A stretch of DNA of 6,969 nucleotides. Origin: an uncultured Blastococcus sp. (GTDB taxonomy: Bacteria; Actinomycetota; Actinomycetes; Mycobacteriales; Antricoccaceae). Position 1 is the first letter of the stretch, and every line of letters begins with the position of its first letter. The stretch is taken from NCBI GenBank assembly GCA_946221975.1, contig CAMIGT010000068.1, positions 1 to 6,969 on the forward strand, written 5' to 3'. The notes beneath the pieces are model-generated. The model ran no database searches. It saw nothing but the letters and a program-made list of their open reading frames with translations, and was not told where the DNA came from. A program made the position numbers and the translations under genes. Below, piece by piece: positions 6,530 through 6,969 of the stretch.

Positions 6530-6599
6530 GGTATACCGACCTGCGGTGGAATACGTACCGCTAATCGCCCAATAGCGGTACGGGATCCACCGCAGGTGG
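6530..6599. repeat. 63-bp palindromic intergenic repeat, copy 3
   Basis: Core 6537-6599. The left arm ends GTACCGCTA at 6563 and the right arm begins TAGCGGTAC at 6573, with the 9-nt loop ATCGCCCAA. The internal mismatch zone is larger here: ATACG on the left faces CGGGAT on the right. GGTATACC sits on the left at 6530-6537. Core length equals that of copies 1 and 2, with no indel, and it differs from each at about 9 of 63 positions. It ends 11 nt from the stop of the tRNA nucleotidyltransferase gene, between two genes that read the same way. Confidence 0.92.
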
Positions 6600-6610
6600 G
6601 AGCCCGTCGG

Positions 6611-6969
6611 CTAGGTCAGGCCTTCGCGCTGCGCCCAGGCCTTGAGCTCCGCGACGGCTTCGTCGTGCTCGAGCGGCCCACGCTCCAGGCGCAGCTCCTT
6701 GAGGTGGTTCCACGCCTTGCCGACCAGCGGCCCGGGCGGAATGCCGAGGATCTGCATGATCGCGTTGCCGTCCAGGTCCGGGCGCACCGCCTGCAGGTCC
6801 TCTTTCTCTGCCAGCGCGACGATCCGGGCCTCGAGTTCGTCGTACGCCTGCGACAGCCACTGCGCGCGCCGCCGGTTACGGGTGGTCGAGTCCGAACGCA
6901 CCAGCACGTGCAGCCGCTCCAGCAGCGGCCCCGCGTCGGTGACATAGCGACGTACCGCCGAGTCGGTCC
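6611..6969 (-). CDS. CCA tRNA nucleotidyltransferase, C-terminal part only
   Basis: C-terminal 118 residues of the enzyme that adds or repairs the 3' CCA of tRNAs, in the cytosol. The visible part is the helical tail after the nucleotidyltransferase and HD domains, which lie off the right edge. Recognisable stretches are DSAVRRYVTDAGPLLERLH near the visible start, RSDSTTRNRRRA, RPDLDGNAIMQILGIPPGPL and VGKAWNHLKELRLERGPL. Such wording is typical of actinobacterial CCA-adding enzymes (often named PcnA there). It ends with a TAG at 6611-6613, and palindromic repeat copy 3 follows 11 nt later, probably marking the transcript end. In many actinobacteria this gene lies close to oriC. A poly(A) polymerase is the main alternative within the superfamily, but the conserved tail favours CCA addition. 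Confidence 0.9.
   Translation of the reverse strand, partial: TDSAVRRYVTDAGPLLERLHVLVRSDSTTRNRRRAQWLSQAYDELEARIVALAEKEDLQAVRPDLDGNAIMQILGIPPGPLVGKAWNHLKELRLERGPLEHDEAVAELKAWAQREGLT

Noticed and set aside
853..6599. CRISPR array
   Set aside because: The three repeat copies are kilobases apart, palindromic over their whole length and separated by genes, not by short spacers.

Overview
The window looks like chromosomal DNA from a high-GC actinomycete. Coding DNA is strongly G/C-biased at third positions, two of the five intact genes (MFS and YqgE) start with GTG, and the tRNA CCA-adding enzyme fragment and the divergent MFS/YqgE pair resemble actinobacterial versions. As I recall, the same MFS/YqgE pair occurs in Mycobacterium tuberculosis (Rv0037c/Rv0038), not far from oriC, and pcnA also lies near oriC in many actinobacteria. 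The window may therefore be origin-proximal. No genus can be named from the sequence.

Layout, left to right: (1) 1-749, minus: N-terminal 249 residues of a membrane acyltransferase 3 (OafA-like), running off the left edge. (2) 853-922: palindromic repeat copy 1. (3) 877-1780, minus: a decayed secreted-protein gene. A signal peptide is in one frame and a DUF11-protein-like N-terminal domain in another, and the 3' end runs into repeat copy 1. This stretch is visibly less GC-rich than its surroundings. (4) 1881-3272, minus: MFS transporter with His-rich ends. (5) 3359-3979, plus: YqgE/AlgH protein, divergent from the transporter across 86 bp. (6) 4115-4184: repeat copy 2, between convergent gene ends. 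(7) 4192-6474, minus: cytosolic molybdopterin oxidoreductase of the DMSO/biotin-sulfoxide reductase family. (8) 6530-6599: repeat copy 3. (9) 6611-6969, minus: C-terminal part of the CCA tRNA nucleotidyltransferase, running off the right edge.

The genes do not form one pathway or one operon; each seems to be transcribed separately. Two things link them. First, a 63-bp imperfect palindrome occurs three times, always at the 3' side of a minus-strand gene, with conserved stems and a variable loop of constant length. This is the best candidate for something undescribed here. Second, all four complete or 5'-complete intact genes lack a clear Shine-Dalgarno sequence but have a -10-like hexamer 5-7 nt before the start codon, which suggests leaderless mRNAs. 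No tRNA, rRNA, CRISPR array, transposase or phage gene was seen.
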